64,000 bases of DNA from Dolomedes plantarius (GCA_907164885.2 OU015493.1:125267570-125331569); one strand, 5' to 3'. Counted from the stretch's first letter, positions 36,068-47,967 are shown. Notes: generated from the sequence alone by a model not told the origin. Program-made: numbers and translations.

Positions 36068-36334
36068 TAAGGCCGTCTGCACACGGAGCAACTCAAAAGA
36101 AACTGATAACTGACTCAAATCACAAACCAGTCCGTGATGAGTCGCAACCTATGTAATTGAATGGAGCCACGCACACGGCGCAACTGGTTACAAACCCGTC
36201 CGACGGGTTTGTAACCAGTTGCGCCGTGTGCGTGGCTCCATTCAATTACATAGGTTGCGACTCATCACGGACTGGTTTGTGATTTGAGTCAGTTATCAGT
36301 TTCTTTTGAGTTGCTCCGTGTGCAGACGGCCTTA
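36068..36334. mobile_element. Perfect 267-bp palindrome, foldback MITE
   Basis: Two 133-bp arms around a single central base (36201) are exactly complementary by my reading. The ends are TAAGGCCGTCTGCACACGG and its complement. The outermost TA on each side could be a TA target duplication (element then starts AGGCCG). Each arm contains CACACGG-GCAAC twice. No coding. Confidence 0.9.
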
Positions 36335-38573
36335 CATCCAAGGCTACTTTTCCAACTAGAAGTTTGCCCTCGCATTGCACTGTAATAAAACCGAAAAAAA
36401 TATCTTGCATTGGTCTCTCACACAGTAAAAGTCTCTTGCATTAGTTTATATGTTATATTCTAAAGGTTCAAACAGGATATTGATATTTTTTATATTACAC
36501 CTACATGTACAACAGAGAGAATAAAATGTGAAATCATGCTGTAAATATCTGCTTCAGTGCGTTATTTCTTCATTTAACTGGACCGAGCAAGAAGCTTGTA
36601 AAACAATCTCCCAACATTAAATAACAATAAAGCGGTGATTTTGCAGTGACATCATATGAATTCACTGCAGGTCTGCCGCAGCGTAGAAATGTTCGATTTA
36701 GGTCGCTTTTGTTACATTGTGACGACACTGTATAAAAAGCATAAATGGTTATTCCATTAGGAATAAATAGTGTGTTTTGAAATGTCCGAGAGCAAGGACT
36801 TTTTACAAAAGAAGCTTCATATTTTGGCCACAAAGTGACTTTTCACCACAACTTCGATGTTAAGTAGGTTGTTCGGGGAGAATTTTTACATAATCCTTTT
36901 TACAGTGAGCAAAATATCGAAGTAGGAAAAAGTCAGTTTAAAAGTATATATCTTAAGTACATAATTACTTAAAGCACATAAATTAGGATGAAACTAAAGT
37001 TGTTTACTCCAAAAACTATATAATAACTTCTTGGTGAGAATTTAAAAGATTTAAATGCTCATTTAGCTTAAAAGAAAGCTTAATTAATAAATATTTAGCT
37101 TAAAAGATTTAAAAGATTTTTAACTTATAGATATTTGACTTTTTTACGGTTTTCAAAGAGAAACAAATACTCTAGACAGCTTTATAGTTGACTATTTAAT
37201 ATCAGTTGTAACCATCAAAACACACTTACACAGAATAATAAAATCCTACCCACTTTATTAACTGATGTCAGTTCAAGTGTCTGATGCTTTAAACTTCACC
37301 GCCCTCCAAAACACTTTATTAGAATTTTTTCTATTTTAAATAAGTGAGTTTGTTTATAAAATTCTAACTACTTCAGTTATTAAATCTCCAAAGTTTTCTT
37401 TCCCCGATTCTCTGATGTCGCAATGTTTTCATTGTTTCGCTTTTATTAACTTTGCAAATTACGATATGCGCAATACTTTTGGTAAATCTATGCTTCTAAC
37501 TATTTTCTTTAATAATTAGACATACCCTATTAGCATACTTTCAAAATAAATTCAGTTTAAGGTGACTAAACGTATATTTGAATTCTATTTATTATTTAGT
37601 TAAGTATAAAATTTTGTAGTTTTTTTATATATTTGATAAAGTCAAAGCGACTTTAGCTTAATATTTTATTTACCCTCCGTTTCATTATCAGGAAATCTAA
37701 ACGTTTACACATTTTAAAATTATTTTTATGTATTATCTTATGTTACGCTTTTTTACTTAGTTTTTATTCACCTTAAAATAAAACCTTTAAATGTATTTTC
37801 CATATCGCAACTTTCTGCCTTAACTTTTTAATTTACGTCCTGACTTATTTTTTATAACATATTAGCACGAGCCATTCACTATTATCCCTAATATTAATGT
37901 TCTCTTTTTATCATTTACTCTACCTTCCTATATTATCCAAGAGCCACTCCATTAATTTTATGAAGAATGTTGTTTAAACACCCATCTTCCATGAATTTCA
38001 GGAATGCTCTCAGATACCCCTTTTAAAAATTATCTCGAAGTCTTTAAAAGGAATAACACTTTAACTCAGTTTATCAACTTCGTGCGCTTATTGAAAGTGT
38101 TTTAACGGCATTTACTTGCTTTTGTTTTCCATCTTGCATTTTACCGTCAAAACAAGTAAGGCATAGTCACTTACTTTAACCAAATTTATATTAAATTGCA
38201 AGACGTAAGTGACTGTTACAGAAACAAATTTGTTATCATGCGTAGGTTCTCTTGAGGAATTGATGGTGACTGAGTCTTTTATCTAAATGATATTTTTCTT
38301 TCTTACAAAGTGCAATTATTAGAGCCGTTAGTGCGTATGATTAGAGCCGTTATAATGGGTTCTTTGTTTCCATGTTGAATTCTATAATCTATACTTCTTG
38401 ATATATTTTACATGTTTGATGAAAATGCTTTCATATTTGCTTTGGTCTAACCATTAATGCAAAATATACTATTGAATTAACTATAGTACTTTGGGAAAAT
38501 AAGTTCGTGAACGTAAACACATTGCTAAATTGAAGTCCCAACTTAAACTATACACTTTTTCCCTTTTTTTCAG
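36335..38573. other. Intron interior, no recognised element
   Basis: 2.2 kb of AT-rich intron with no gene, microsatellite or recognisable element. Confidence 0.5.
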
Positions 38574-38708
38574 ACGATATTTCGGGGAGAAAACGAGCTT
38601 GTACTTTGCATGGCTAGGCTTTTACACCACCATGCTCATTCCAGCTGCTGTGTTGGGGACGCTCACCATGATTTATGGTGTCAGTACCATGCATACCAAC
38701 GTTCCAAG
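38574..38708 (+). CDS. Anoctamin exon f, first transmembrane helix
   Basis: Between CTTTTTTTCAG and GTAAGT. It completes the split Arg codon and reads [20 protein letters not shown], then [20 protein letters not shown] and TNVPR/S. RYFGEK and the hydrophobic [20 protein letters not shown] stretch correspond to the start of TM1 in ANO1/ANO2-like proteins. It ends with a two-base overhang that pairs with exon g (AG|C, Ser). Confidence 0.96.
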
Positions 38709-39895
38709 GTAAGTTCGACTTTAAGTCATCAGGATCTCCTCTGCTACTTTTAAAAAAAGAAATAACCTGTTTACTTATATTTTTATGTAAATGTTACGTC
38801 AACAGTATTTTTCTATTCAACCGTACCCTTTTTTTAAGGTATTTAAATTTATATCGTGAACCCCATATTAATAGAATTAATGTACAAAGTGCCTTAAAAA
38901 CATTTAATTTCGATGGCTGGATAATAATTTGGCAGAAAACAATGCTATCTTTATAATAAATCTTTTGGTATGTCAGAGTTTTTCTCTATGCCTAAAGAAC
39001 TAATTTGACAGAACGCGTGTAAACATACATGGTTCCCGCGAGTTGTGGAAATTCTGGAAAAATTCCGAAATTATATTTTGATAGTTTCAGGGACATAGAA
39101 AATATGGAATTTAACTAGAAATTACAGAACTTTGGCTTATAATGTCTAGGGGTTCTTGTATTTAACGAAGCTGAGAGAAAAAAAAAAATACATAATAAAA
39201 TTTCCAGTTAGAAGCTTTTAGTTATACTCTTTGATTGTGTCTTAAAATAAAACTGAAATAGTGGTAATATTTCATGACCGTTGGTAACATAAAAGACTGC
39301 AAAGGTGTTAATAGTTATCGTCGCTAATTTTTCGTGAAGGTAGGAGGCTACGTTGGGAATTCAAAGCACAAAATACTCTGATAAACTTACAGTATAAGCA
39401 GATATTTTTTTCTAGAATCTAAGAGTTCCCTTAATATTCTAGTTTTAAGAACAGAAGATAAAACTATTCACACAGAACTCTTGGATCTGAAAAGTTCTCT
39501 TCTGGAAAAATGTGACTTTTTTCTTACTTCTTTTTACTACTTTTTTACTTTTTTCCACTTCTTTTTTCTCTTATTTCTTTTTAATTCGGTTTTACTCACT
39601 TCTTTTTACTTCCTCCTTAACTTCTTTTTCACTTCTTTTAACTTTTTCTTAAAATTTCTCTTTAAACAATTTAACGCGTATATGCAAGCTGCTTGTTAAA
39701 AGTTGTTTAACCCTTTGGGCACGTATTATACATTTCAGCTAATTTTATGATGAAAGAAAAATAAAAAGTGGGGTTCTGGAAATGTTCTGAAACTCTTTTT
39801 GAGAAAATTAATGGGAACCTCGTAGTAATGTATCACTAAAACTTTAGTTATGAAATATTATGTTTAGAGAAACATAGCATTTTATTTTAAGAATG
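38709..39895. other. Intron interior, no recognised element
   Basis: A T/C-rich tract with repeated CTTCTTTTT(A)C words lies at about 39520-39660. Otherwise nothing recognised. Confidence 0.5.
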
Positions 39896-40515
39896 TCTCA
39901 TTTCTAATCTTCAATGTTAAAATTTATATATTTTTGCATTTTCCTTTTAAGTGTTTTGATCAGAATGTTTCCCGACATTTCGTGGGGTTAAAAAAAAACA
40001 CGTCTCCCTTTCATGCATATGTATCTCATTTCTAATCTTTAAGATTAAAATTTATATATTTTTGCATTTTGCTTTTAAGTGGTTTGATTAGAATGTTTCC
40101 AGACATTTCGTGAGGTTAAAAAAACACGTCTCCCTTTCATGCATATGTATCTCATTTCTAATATTTAAGATTAAAATTTATATATTTTTGCATTTTGCTT
40201 CTAAGTGGCTTGATCAGAATGTCTCAAGAAATTTCGTGGGGTTAAAAAAGTCTCCCTTTCATTCCTAAATATCTCATTTCTAATCTTCAATGCTAAAATT
40301 TATATATTTTTGCATTTTACTTTTAAGTGGCTTGATCAAAATGTTTAAAGATATTTCATGTGATTAAAAAATGTCTCCCTTTCATGCATAAGTATCTCAT
40401 TTCTAATCTCCATTGTTGAAATTTATATATTTTTGGACTTTACTTATAAGTGGTTTGATCAGAATGTTTGAGGATATTTCATATGCTTAAAAAATCCCGT
40501 CTCCCTTCCATACAT
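39896..40515 (+). repeat. Satellite-like tandem array, about 125 bp x 5
   Basis: Units begin at 39896, 40024, 40150, 40272 and 40394 with TCTCATTTCTAAT. Each contains AAATTTATATATTTTTG, then TTTGAT-AGAATGT, then GTCTCCCTTTCAT. Periods are 128, 126, 122 and 122 bp. Confidence 0.92.
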
Positions 40516-41130
40516 ATACTAGAGTGTACGATGAAATGAAATAACTTGTTACCTATTTTTTTTTTAAATCTTTACTGTAAGATATTTTACTCTTGTCATT
40601 AGATACACCTCTATTCATGATGCAAAGATAAACAAGTGGTTTTACACGTGAAACTGCTTTTGAATACCTGATTTTAATATTCTTAACTTTTCGTGCTTCA
40701 TCGGTGGTATTCATTTCAATCATAGCACGGAATATTGGAATTTCTTCAAACTAATAAATCAAATAGATATTTGGTTCCCATTTAAGCCAGACATAGACTT
40801 AATGAGTTTCCAAAAGCCCATTCTCGGTGCCCTTTGGCATTTCCCTTGCGCAGTTTGATGGAGTAAGCCAAAGCTGCTGTCTGCTTGGCGTTATTACCTT
40901 TTAATGGATACATGGTGAACGCGTGTAGAGCATTCGATTTGGAATGATTAGATTTAGGTCCGAGAAAACACGCGTTTATTTATCCTAAATATTTAACTGA
41001 AAATAAGTCCGACGGATTCGAACTGATGGTGGGAATGCATCCTGCAAGCACGTATTTATTTCATCGTGGTTTCGGAGAAACACATGTTAGGTTCACTTTA
41101 AAAGTATTTAGAAGTCAGTGTTCCGGAAAT
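40516..41130. other. Intron interior, no recognised element
   Basis: Nothing recognised. Confidence 0.4.
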
Positions 41131-41134
41131 TTAA

Positions 41135-41545
41135 GGCTGCTGTGTACTAACCGTATTGGATTCGCTCACTTCAATGTTAACTTATGGAGAAAATGTGTCC
41201 AAGGATTACCGACCTAGATTGAGAGATTTTTTTTTAAATTGTGCTCCGTAATAGATAAAGAAATGTTACACCATGGGGCATTTTTTTCGTTTAAAAAAAT
41301 GCAAATAATATTTTTTAATTTAAATTATTCGGGGGGAGAAAATCTGGTATAGTGTGTTTTAAATGCTCCTGTGTTTTAAACGACGAAATTTATAAAATGA
41401 ATCCTGTTGCAAAAAAAATCAGGCTATCTAAAAACACCATTTTTATTGGATTATCAGCATTTATGCAGCAGTAAATAGTAGACACATTTTCTCCATAGGT
41501 CAACACTGAGATGAGTGAATCCATTGGGGTTAGTACACAGCAGCC
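41135..41545. mobile_element. TTAA-flanked MITE family X, copy 1
   Basis: TTAA lies at 41131-41134 and 41546-41549. The inverted ends of about 80 bp start GGCTGCTGTGTACTAACC and continue through TTCGCTCACTTCAATGTTAAC and TATGGAGAAAATGTGTC. The central part includes an AT-rich stretch and GCCTGATTTTTTTTGC on the minus strand. The second copy is 53759-54178. The TTAA target suggests piggyBac-type mobilisation. Confidence 0.85.
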
Positions 41546-41549
41546 TTAA

Positions 41550-42356
41550 AGTCAAACCCGAGGTAATCGTTAGTTTGGCCCAGTCCGATCTGCAGATATT
41601 ACCATTAGTTAAGATCTGAAACAGGCGTGTTCTACAAGTATTCTGGTAACCCACGCCCGGCTCATTCAGTGTCAAACTAAGGTCTGAATTTAGAAGACAT
41701 CTTTCACTATTCCGTTCAGAATGGGAATGACATATTTATTAACATACTTTGTTATATTTTTGTATAAATAGTATTGTTAAAACTAATGTAACGAATTTTA
41801 AACATATTTCTTTGATTTTTTCCACAGACAGTTTAATAATTCTCAAAAAATTCTCAAAATTTTATGAAAACTCAAAAGTAATTGTATCGTTGAATTTCTA
41901 AGGCAACAGAACTTAATTCAAAACCAAAATGAAACTTGGCGAGCGTTATTTTTTTTCACTATAATGTGAACCAGTTTATGCCATAAAAATTAGCATTTTT
42001 GATTCATAAGGTTATTTTAGAAAACAGCTTTAAAAAAAACAAAATATTTTTTCTTTAATAAGATTTAACACAATGGCAAAAATTCTATCCGCCTTCATAT
42101 ATTTAGAATATGAATGTGGTTCTTTTAAATTTATTCTCTTTGCAATTATCTCTCTACATTGACCAATTATTTTAAATTTTAAACTGCTTAGGCGGGCAGC
42201 AAGAGGTTAAAAGTAAAAATTTTATGCTGGCCCGATTCAGTTCGAATTTAGAGAGAGTAAGTTTATTGAATAAGGGAAACAAACTATATATAAAAAGGAG
42301 TTTAAAAAATAAAATCTATGTTAGTACTATTTTAGTCTATCTATCCATCTCCATAG
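41550..42356. other. Intron interior, no recognised element
   Basis: Nothing recognised. Confidence 0.4.
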
Positions 42357-42454
<98 letters not shown>

Positions 42455-42496
42455 ATGTGTATGTATGTATGTATGTATGTATGTATGTATATATAT

Positions 42497-42575
<79 letters not shown>
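42357..42575. repeat. Compound (CT)/(TA)/(GTAT) microsatellite
   Basis: (CT)n, then (TA)n, then GTAT units, then (TA)n, about 219 bp. It immediately precedes a small MITE. Confidence 0.95.
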
Positions 42576-42578
<3 letters not shown>

Positions 42579-42585
42579 AGGTAAT

Positions 42586-42743
42586 CAGTGGTGGACCCAG
42601 GGGGTGGACCAGGGGGCCCTGGCCCCTCCTCAAAGAAATAGAAATTACGAATATTGATTTTACATTATAAATATTTTTATTCGTTCATCTCGCCCCCCCC
42701 CCCAAAAAAAAAAAAAAAAGAAAAAATCCTGGGTGCGCCATTG
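42586..42743. mobile_element. 158-bp hAT-type MITE
   Basis: The ends are CAGTGGTGGACCCAGG and the complement CAATGGCGCACCCAGG. The flanking octamers GAGGTAAT and GGGGAAAT match at 6 of 8 positions, compatible with an old 8-bp target duplication. The interior contains C- and A-homopolymers. Confidence 0.55.
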
Positions 42744-42751
42744 GGGGAAAT

Positions 42752-43809
42752 ATATTCTTATCCATATAAATATAGAATATTTTATAATTTCCTTGAGAAA
42801 TTTGCTTGTAGAATAGCCTGGAAAATTGAAAAGTTTGAAAAATTATGAAATAAGAGCATATCATGCATCTTAAAAGCTGCTCTTATGTTTCTCCATGAAC
42901 ATAAGCTTTGACATAAAAATCTTCTTTAATCTGATCCAATTTTTCGTCCTATTTCAATTTTTACCGCAGGATGGGAACGCATGATATCGCATATTACAAC
43001 ATGTCCTCTAATATGAACGTAGATACGTGCATTAAATAACCATATATATGTCCAAATTACTATTATTATTCCTAAACTGTCAAACGTCTTTAGTCTCTCG
43101 CTGGAGATATGAGGGATTACTGACTCCATCTGTATCGACGTGTGTTACTAAAAATACCTTACCTGAAAATAACTTCCAACGCCAAAGACATTCTTTTCAT
43201 ATGTCCCACGCAGCATCTTAGTATCTAAATGTCAAACGCAAAAAGTCGCGTCAGTATCAATTTTCAAGCAATCTACAAGCTTATGAAAATTAAATTACCC
43301 TTACAAATGAACACTACGATTCTCAGCAAGAATGCAATATGTGTCACACGAGTGTCTACTTATTCTGTGATGTTTCCGTCAACTCCCACTTCTGCGATAG
43401 TTGTCAATTGCACGTCAGGTATATCTAATTTTAGCCGGTGTAAGTATCTATTAATGTAAAGCGAATAGTATTTATTATTGCGTTGGATAGCAAGCAGAAT
43501 ATAAAAAAAAGTTATTACATCACTGAACAGGTGCGTGCAAAATATGGTAGGAATTGGTATTAGCAGTGGATTTTAGAGGTGTTTCTAAGCCACGGTCTCG
43601 ACTAAGATCGACAGAAAGTTTACTTACAGTGGTAAATATTTATATATTTAAGTTGCTAAGCCGATTCTTTGGGTAGTTCGTGAGAGAAAACTGCTGCTTC
43701 AATTTACTTAATTTTGGTCTTAAATGAAAGATTTCAATCTATAAATGTGTCAAATTGAGTTTTTGTAACCGCAGTTTCTATTTATTAGCGATAATTTGCA
43801 ATTAAAATG
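42752..43809. other. Intron interior, no recognised element
   Basis: AT-rich, nothing recognised. Confidence 0.4.
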
Positions 43810-43973
43810 CTTTCTGCGCATACATAGTGACATGTTTAAAACTGGCATTAGATACTCACTAAGCACGAGGCAGTATAAACACATTAATTTATTTCTGCGC
43901 ATTCTCGGTGGCATGTTTAAATCTGGCTTTAAATACTTACTAAGCACGAGGCCAGATAAATATGTTAATTTGT
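43810..43973 (+). repeat. Tandem duplication, about 82 bp x 2
   Basis: Both units contain TTTCTGCGCAT, GTTTAAA-CTGGC and ACTAAGCACGAGGC. Confidence 0.8.
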
Positions 43974-44482
43974 TTATTCTGAGGAATCTCTCTCTCTCTC
44001 TCTCATAATTAAATTTTTATTTTTAATTATGTTTGTGATATATAGAATTATACCTGACGGAAATTGTTTATTTCGCGCTGTTGAGTAACCAAATTTATTT
44101 TTATTGGGTTCAATAGTAATTTTTAAAGTGCCTTTCTCTATTCTTAATATTATGATTTTTTTCAACATTTGGCAGTGATGTGTAGAGTATAATTTGTGTA
44201 TTAGTACTTTTATTTATTATCCAGCCGTCCTGTTTTGACGGGTACCAACTAGTACATATATAATTTACGAACCGTCGCTCCTCGAGCTTTCTTCATTTTC
44301 TTACTAACTGTAGAACTAATTTCAAAAACATACTTTTGTGAGTAGTATAGGCTTCTAGTTATGAATTTTCAAATTCAAATGAATTTAACCTTTAGCTTAC
44401 CCATTTTAGGAGCCCATTTTCCCAATTCCCTCTTTACAACGGGAAATTTCATACCCCCTTTGAAAGAACGGCCATTAAAAAG

Positions 44483-44530
<48 letters not shown>

Positions 44531-44794
44531 ATAATAATCACAATGGTAATGAATTTAACACATGGGAATTGATACGAATGAACTTATTGGAGATGCAGCC
44601 GGCACGAGGGTGTTGATCATACAGATGCAGTCGCTCGTTGGATGATGAGAGAAACAAACATGGAGCAATAGAAGAGAAACACAAATTCCAGACGATATCC
44701 ATAACATCACCTTTATTCAACCAGTAAGCATTACGAAGGCATTAGCTGCAATGGCCACATGACTTGTCCGGCCACATGATATGCAGTAGAAAGT
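44531..44794 (-). repeat. Possible solo LTR or other insertion
   Basis: The minus strand reads TGCATATCATGTGGCC ... GAATAAAGGTGATG ... TTATTATCA: TG/CA ends and an AATAAA signal. No 5-bp duplication fits cleanly (GTGTG against GTAGA), so this stays tentative. Confidence 0.25.
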
Positions 44795-45996
44795 AAACTT
44801 TAATTAAAAATATGAATTAAACTTTGGAGAAAACTGTAAAATGGATGTTTGTTTCTGTTTATGATGCCTACATTGTTCAGCCAGCTTCTCGATTTGAAGT
44901 AAAAATTTCAATTCATTTTTAGAGGAAGGTTCCATCTGAATAAATGCTTTCAGAGTTTTAATAGAGTCCATTATAGCTTTGTCCATTATGGTCCGCATTA
45001 AAAATATCTTTCGGCAGGTAAGTATAGAGAAAAGCCCTGGCAGTTTCCTACCGAAATTAGTGCATACGTCTTCGTTTACATCAGAGCTTTGGCCACATAC
45101 AGTTTGATAAGAAATATTGTGCCTTGACTTAAATCGAGAAAGCCATCCATCACTGCATTTAAAATCTTCAATACCCATTCGACTTGCCAATTCATCAGCC
45201 TTCATCAGCACTAGGGGTCCATTTATCGGAAAATTTCGAGATCTAACATCCTGGAACCATAGCAGTAGAGCTTTTTATAGATATTCTTGGGATGCGTTTC
45301 CTTCCTCTAGCAAATTTTGATTTTTCCCATGAATCTAAAATTGACTCCTTGTTTTTCAAATTAGTTGACAAGGCATTTTTTTTAATTCCATAGTCAGCTG
45401 CTAACTTTGTTTTACATTCGCCATCCTCTACTTTCTTTAAAATTTCTACCTTTGTCTCCAAAGTTAGGATTTTGTACTTTCCACGTGTAGACATCCTGAA
45501 TTTTTACACGTTCACACCACAAAATGAGGAAGAAAAACTAGACCACATTAACTTGTCTGCACTGCAGGTATAACTGACGCAGCTCCCTAGAATATGTAGT
45601 AAACACTGGTTTTTCTGAAATTCTAAGAAAATCGATACAAATAAAGGAAAATTGCTTTTTCCGTTTAGCACTAATAAGAAGGACAATAGCTACTAACGTT
45701 CAGCGGACATTCAATAGTCTAGGAATGCAGGCATGTGCCTCTTTACACAGAAAATAAATAGAGATGATTTTGACACACAAAATAATAAATACAGTGTGTA
45801 TTTTCTCCATTAAACGAGGAAAAAGAATTTTTTTATCAAATTTTTAGTTCGAATTAACCGAAGTGATAAAAATTTAGTTCGAATTAATTAGATATTTTTA
45901 ACATTAATTCCAATACAAGTGTTTTGGGGCGTTTGGATAAGTTCGAATTAACCGAAAGTTCGAATTAACCGAGTTCGAATTAACGAGCGTCCACTG
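44795..45996 (-). mobile_element. pogo/Tigger-type element, deleted, one end missing
   Basis: The right end, read on the minus strand, is CAGTGGACGCTCGTTAATTC followed by repeated GTTCGAATTAACC-like words, with TA at 45997-45998. The minus-strand transposase at 44804-45494 retains the N-terminal DNA-binding part and C-terminal tail. The left TIR was not found. Confidence 0.85.
44804..45494 (-). pseudogene. pogo/Tigger transposase, catalytic core deleted
   Basis: It starts MSTRGKYKILTLETKVEILK with a CENP-B-type psq HTH (KLAADYGIKKNALSTNLKNK). It then shifts frame to the second CENP-B HTH (ADELASRMGIEDFKCSDGWL, SRFKSRHNISYQTVCGQS) and DVNEDVCTNFGRKLPGL. Directly after CRKIFLM it jumps to the C-terminal SIKTLKAFIQMEPSSKNELK and HHKQKQTSILQF. 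The DDE segment that should lie between is gone. Confidence 0.88.
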
Positions 45997-46004
45997 TATA
46001 TATA

Positions 46005-47268
46005 CAGATGGAGTACAAAATAATACGAACACCTGTGAAAAAGTATGACGTATTTCACACTTGCAGTACAGCCGCGCCACCTGCAACAGAAGTCTGCCAC
46101 CTAGTGAGCGTGAAGAGGAAGGTATCAGTCTCTCAACAGCAGTCACCTACGTTGCATGCTTCTATCGAACTGTCTGTGATAAGTTGAAATGTCATACCTG
46201 TCAGAGTTCCAAAGAGGAATGATAGTTGGAGTGCGTTTAAGTGGAGCATCGGTTACGGAAACAGCAAATCTTTTGGGGTTTCCAAGGAGTACGGCATCAG
46301 CCGTTATGACAGCATACACGAAAGAGTGTAAGACGACGTCTTCAAAGCACAACAGTGGCCGAAAGTCCAAGCTTGCTGATAGGGATAGACGGGTCTTGAA
46401 GCGCATAGTATCCCAAAAGCACAAGCAATCGTTATCCGAGATAACATCCGAAATGAACAGTCATCTCTAGAACCCCGTTTCAACAAAAACTGTCAAAAGG
46501 GAACTTCATGCTGCGAACATTTATGGCAGAGTGGCAATTCGTAAACCCTTGGTGACAGCAACTAATGCTTTCAAGCGACGCCAATGGTGCAGAGATCACA
46601 AAGGCTGGTCCCCACAGCAGAGGAAACAGGTAATATGGTCATATGAATCGTCATTCACCCTATTTCAGACTACCGGACGCGTTTATGTCTGCAGAACGCC
46701 CAAAGAAGCGTTTCATCCTGAATGCCTCTTGCCGACTGTGAACCATGGGGGTGGCTCCATTATGGTATGGGGTGCGATATCTTGGCGCGGTCTTGGGCCA
46801 CTTGTTATTCTGCATGAGAGGATCAAATCTAATCACTATCTAAGCGTTCTAGGGGATCATGTCCATCCTTTTGTCCAGACTGTATTCCCTGGAGAGCGAC
46901 CGCTTTTTCAAGACGACAACGCCCCTATCCACACTGCTAGGTGTGTTCAAGAATGGTTCGAAGAGCATGAAGATGCAGTTGAACATCTCGCCTGGCCCCC
47001 TCAGTCTCCGGACTTGAATATTATTGAACATTTCTTGCAATATTTGGAGTCCAAACTTCGTTCCTGATTTCCACCTCCATCCGGACTTTCGGAATTAGAG
47101 ACAACTCTGCAGGAGGAATGGCTTAATATTCCTTTAAATATTGTCCATGACCTTTATGCATCTATCCCACGTCGCATTAAATCTGTACTTCAGTCAAAGG
47201 GTGGTCCAACCCCCTATTAATAAAGATTTTCCATTATTTCACAGGTGTTCGTATTATTTTGTCCACCA

Positions 47269-47272
<4 letters not shown>
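46005..47272 (+). mobile_element. Tc1-like element with DD36E spacing
   Basis: 1,268 bp. The inverted ends are CAGATGGAGTACAAAATAAT and the complement CAGATGGTGGACAAAATAAT, continuing through ACGAACACCTGTG. TA borders; (TA)n on the right; only six bases separate it from the TA of the pogo element on the left. One transposase gene fills 46189-47220. The Asp-to-Glu gap is 36 residues, as in the group described as DD36E/Incomer. Confidence 0.92.
46189..47220 (+). pseudogene. Tc1-like transposase, one frame, two stops, lost first Asp
   Basis: ATG at 46189 to TAA at 47218 is one continuous frame of 344 codons including the stop. It is broken by TAG at 46468-46470 and TGA at 47065-47067. N-terminal paired-like HTHs: MSYLSEFQRGMIVGVRLSGA, NLLGFPRSTASAVMTAYT and a GRKSKL hook. 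Catalytic region: IWSYESSF where the family has a D (TAT at 46642-46644 replaces Asp), then FQDDNAPIHTA and SPDLNIIEH. It ends SVLQSKGGPTPY, a typical Tc1 C-terminus. Confidence 0.92.

Positions 47273-47321
<49 letters not shown>
47273..47321. repeat. (TA)n microsatellite
   Basis: Lies between the Tc1 right end and the right half of the split TTAA MITE. Confidence 0.92.
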
Positions 47322-47324
<3 letters not shown>

Positions 47325-47789
47325 TTCTTGGGCTCGTATTCTTGGGATACATGCTATCCAACCCCGTAAGGAAAAGGTTAATGAAAATTTCCAATAACGT
47401 GTCCCTCCAGCAGACACAAGTTTACTCGTTACAATTTTAATTTTAGTAAAGAAAAAAACACAGCTCACTCATTATATTAACGTTATATAGACTGTGCATT
47501 TGCATTATCAATCTTACTTTTACTGTATAATAGGATTTCTTCAAGTTTCTTGCTTTATTTTCTACAGTTTCGCGGGTTACCTTAACGATTTGGAAACGCT
47601 AACTTTTTTCTCTATGCAACTTAATGATTATTTCTTCTCCACTATACTCCATTATGACTAACCGAAGGCTTCACGAGAACACTGGGTATTCGAATACTGG
47701 GAGGTGTCTATATGTTACAGAAAAATGAATAGACACTTTTTACCTAGTATAAATTTTATCTCACAGTTTATGTCATATCTTTCCCTCAG

Positions 47790-47895
47790 CATGGAAATTT
47801 GCGATGAAAATGGTCCGGGTTCATTTCCTATGTGCCCGCAGTGCGATCAGCGATGCGATTATTGGAGGCTGAAGGAAGGCTGTGTTTTCAGTAAG
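47790..47895 (+). CDS. Anoctamin exon g, Cys-rich first extracellular loop
   Basis: Between TTTCCCTCAG and GTGAGA. It reads SMEICDENGPGSFPMCPQCD, then QRCDYWRLKEGCVFSK, in frame with exon f. The pattern EIC...MCP-CD--C-YW...C is characteristic of the anoctamin first extracellular loop, whose Cys form disulfides. Five Cys are visible here. It ends on a codon boundary. Confidence 0.96.
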
Positions 47896-47967
47896 GTGAG
47901 AAACTTATTTGTGTTCATTTCTGTTTATAGCAGCTGTTGGAGATCCAATAATTTACCACAATAATAA

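Larger units (their letters stand above)
44399..47377. mobile_element. TTAA-flanked MITE split by later insertions
   Basis: The left part 44399-44485 matches 24071-24158, and the right part 47322-47377 matches 24325-24380. TTAA lies at 44395-44398 and 47378-47381. The family's internal (TA)n is represented by 44486-44513 and 47273-47321. The intervening 2.7 kb holds a (TG)n, an LTR-like stretch, a pogo element and a Tc1 element. Confidence 0.7.

Noticed and set aside
39896..40515. CRISPR array
   Set aside because: Units of about 125 bp are repeated along their whole length with no unique spacers, and the DNA is animal intron.
42926..43129. Minus-strand frame that looked like a possible membrane segment
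   Set aside because: No family resemblance, no convincing splice sites and no neighbouring exon in phase.
44531..44794. Solo LTR with TG/CA ends and AATAAA
   Set aside because: Kept only as a low-confidence feature: no matching 5-bp duplication and no second copy in the window.
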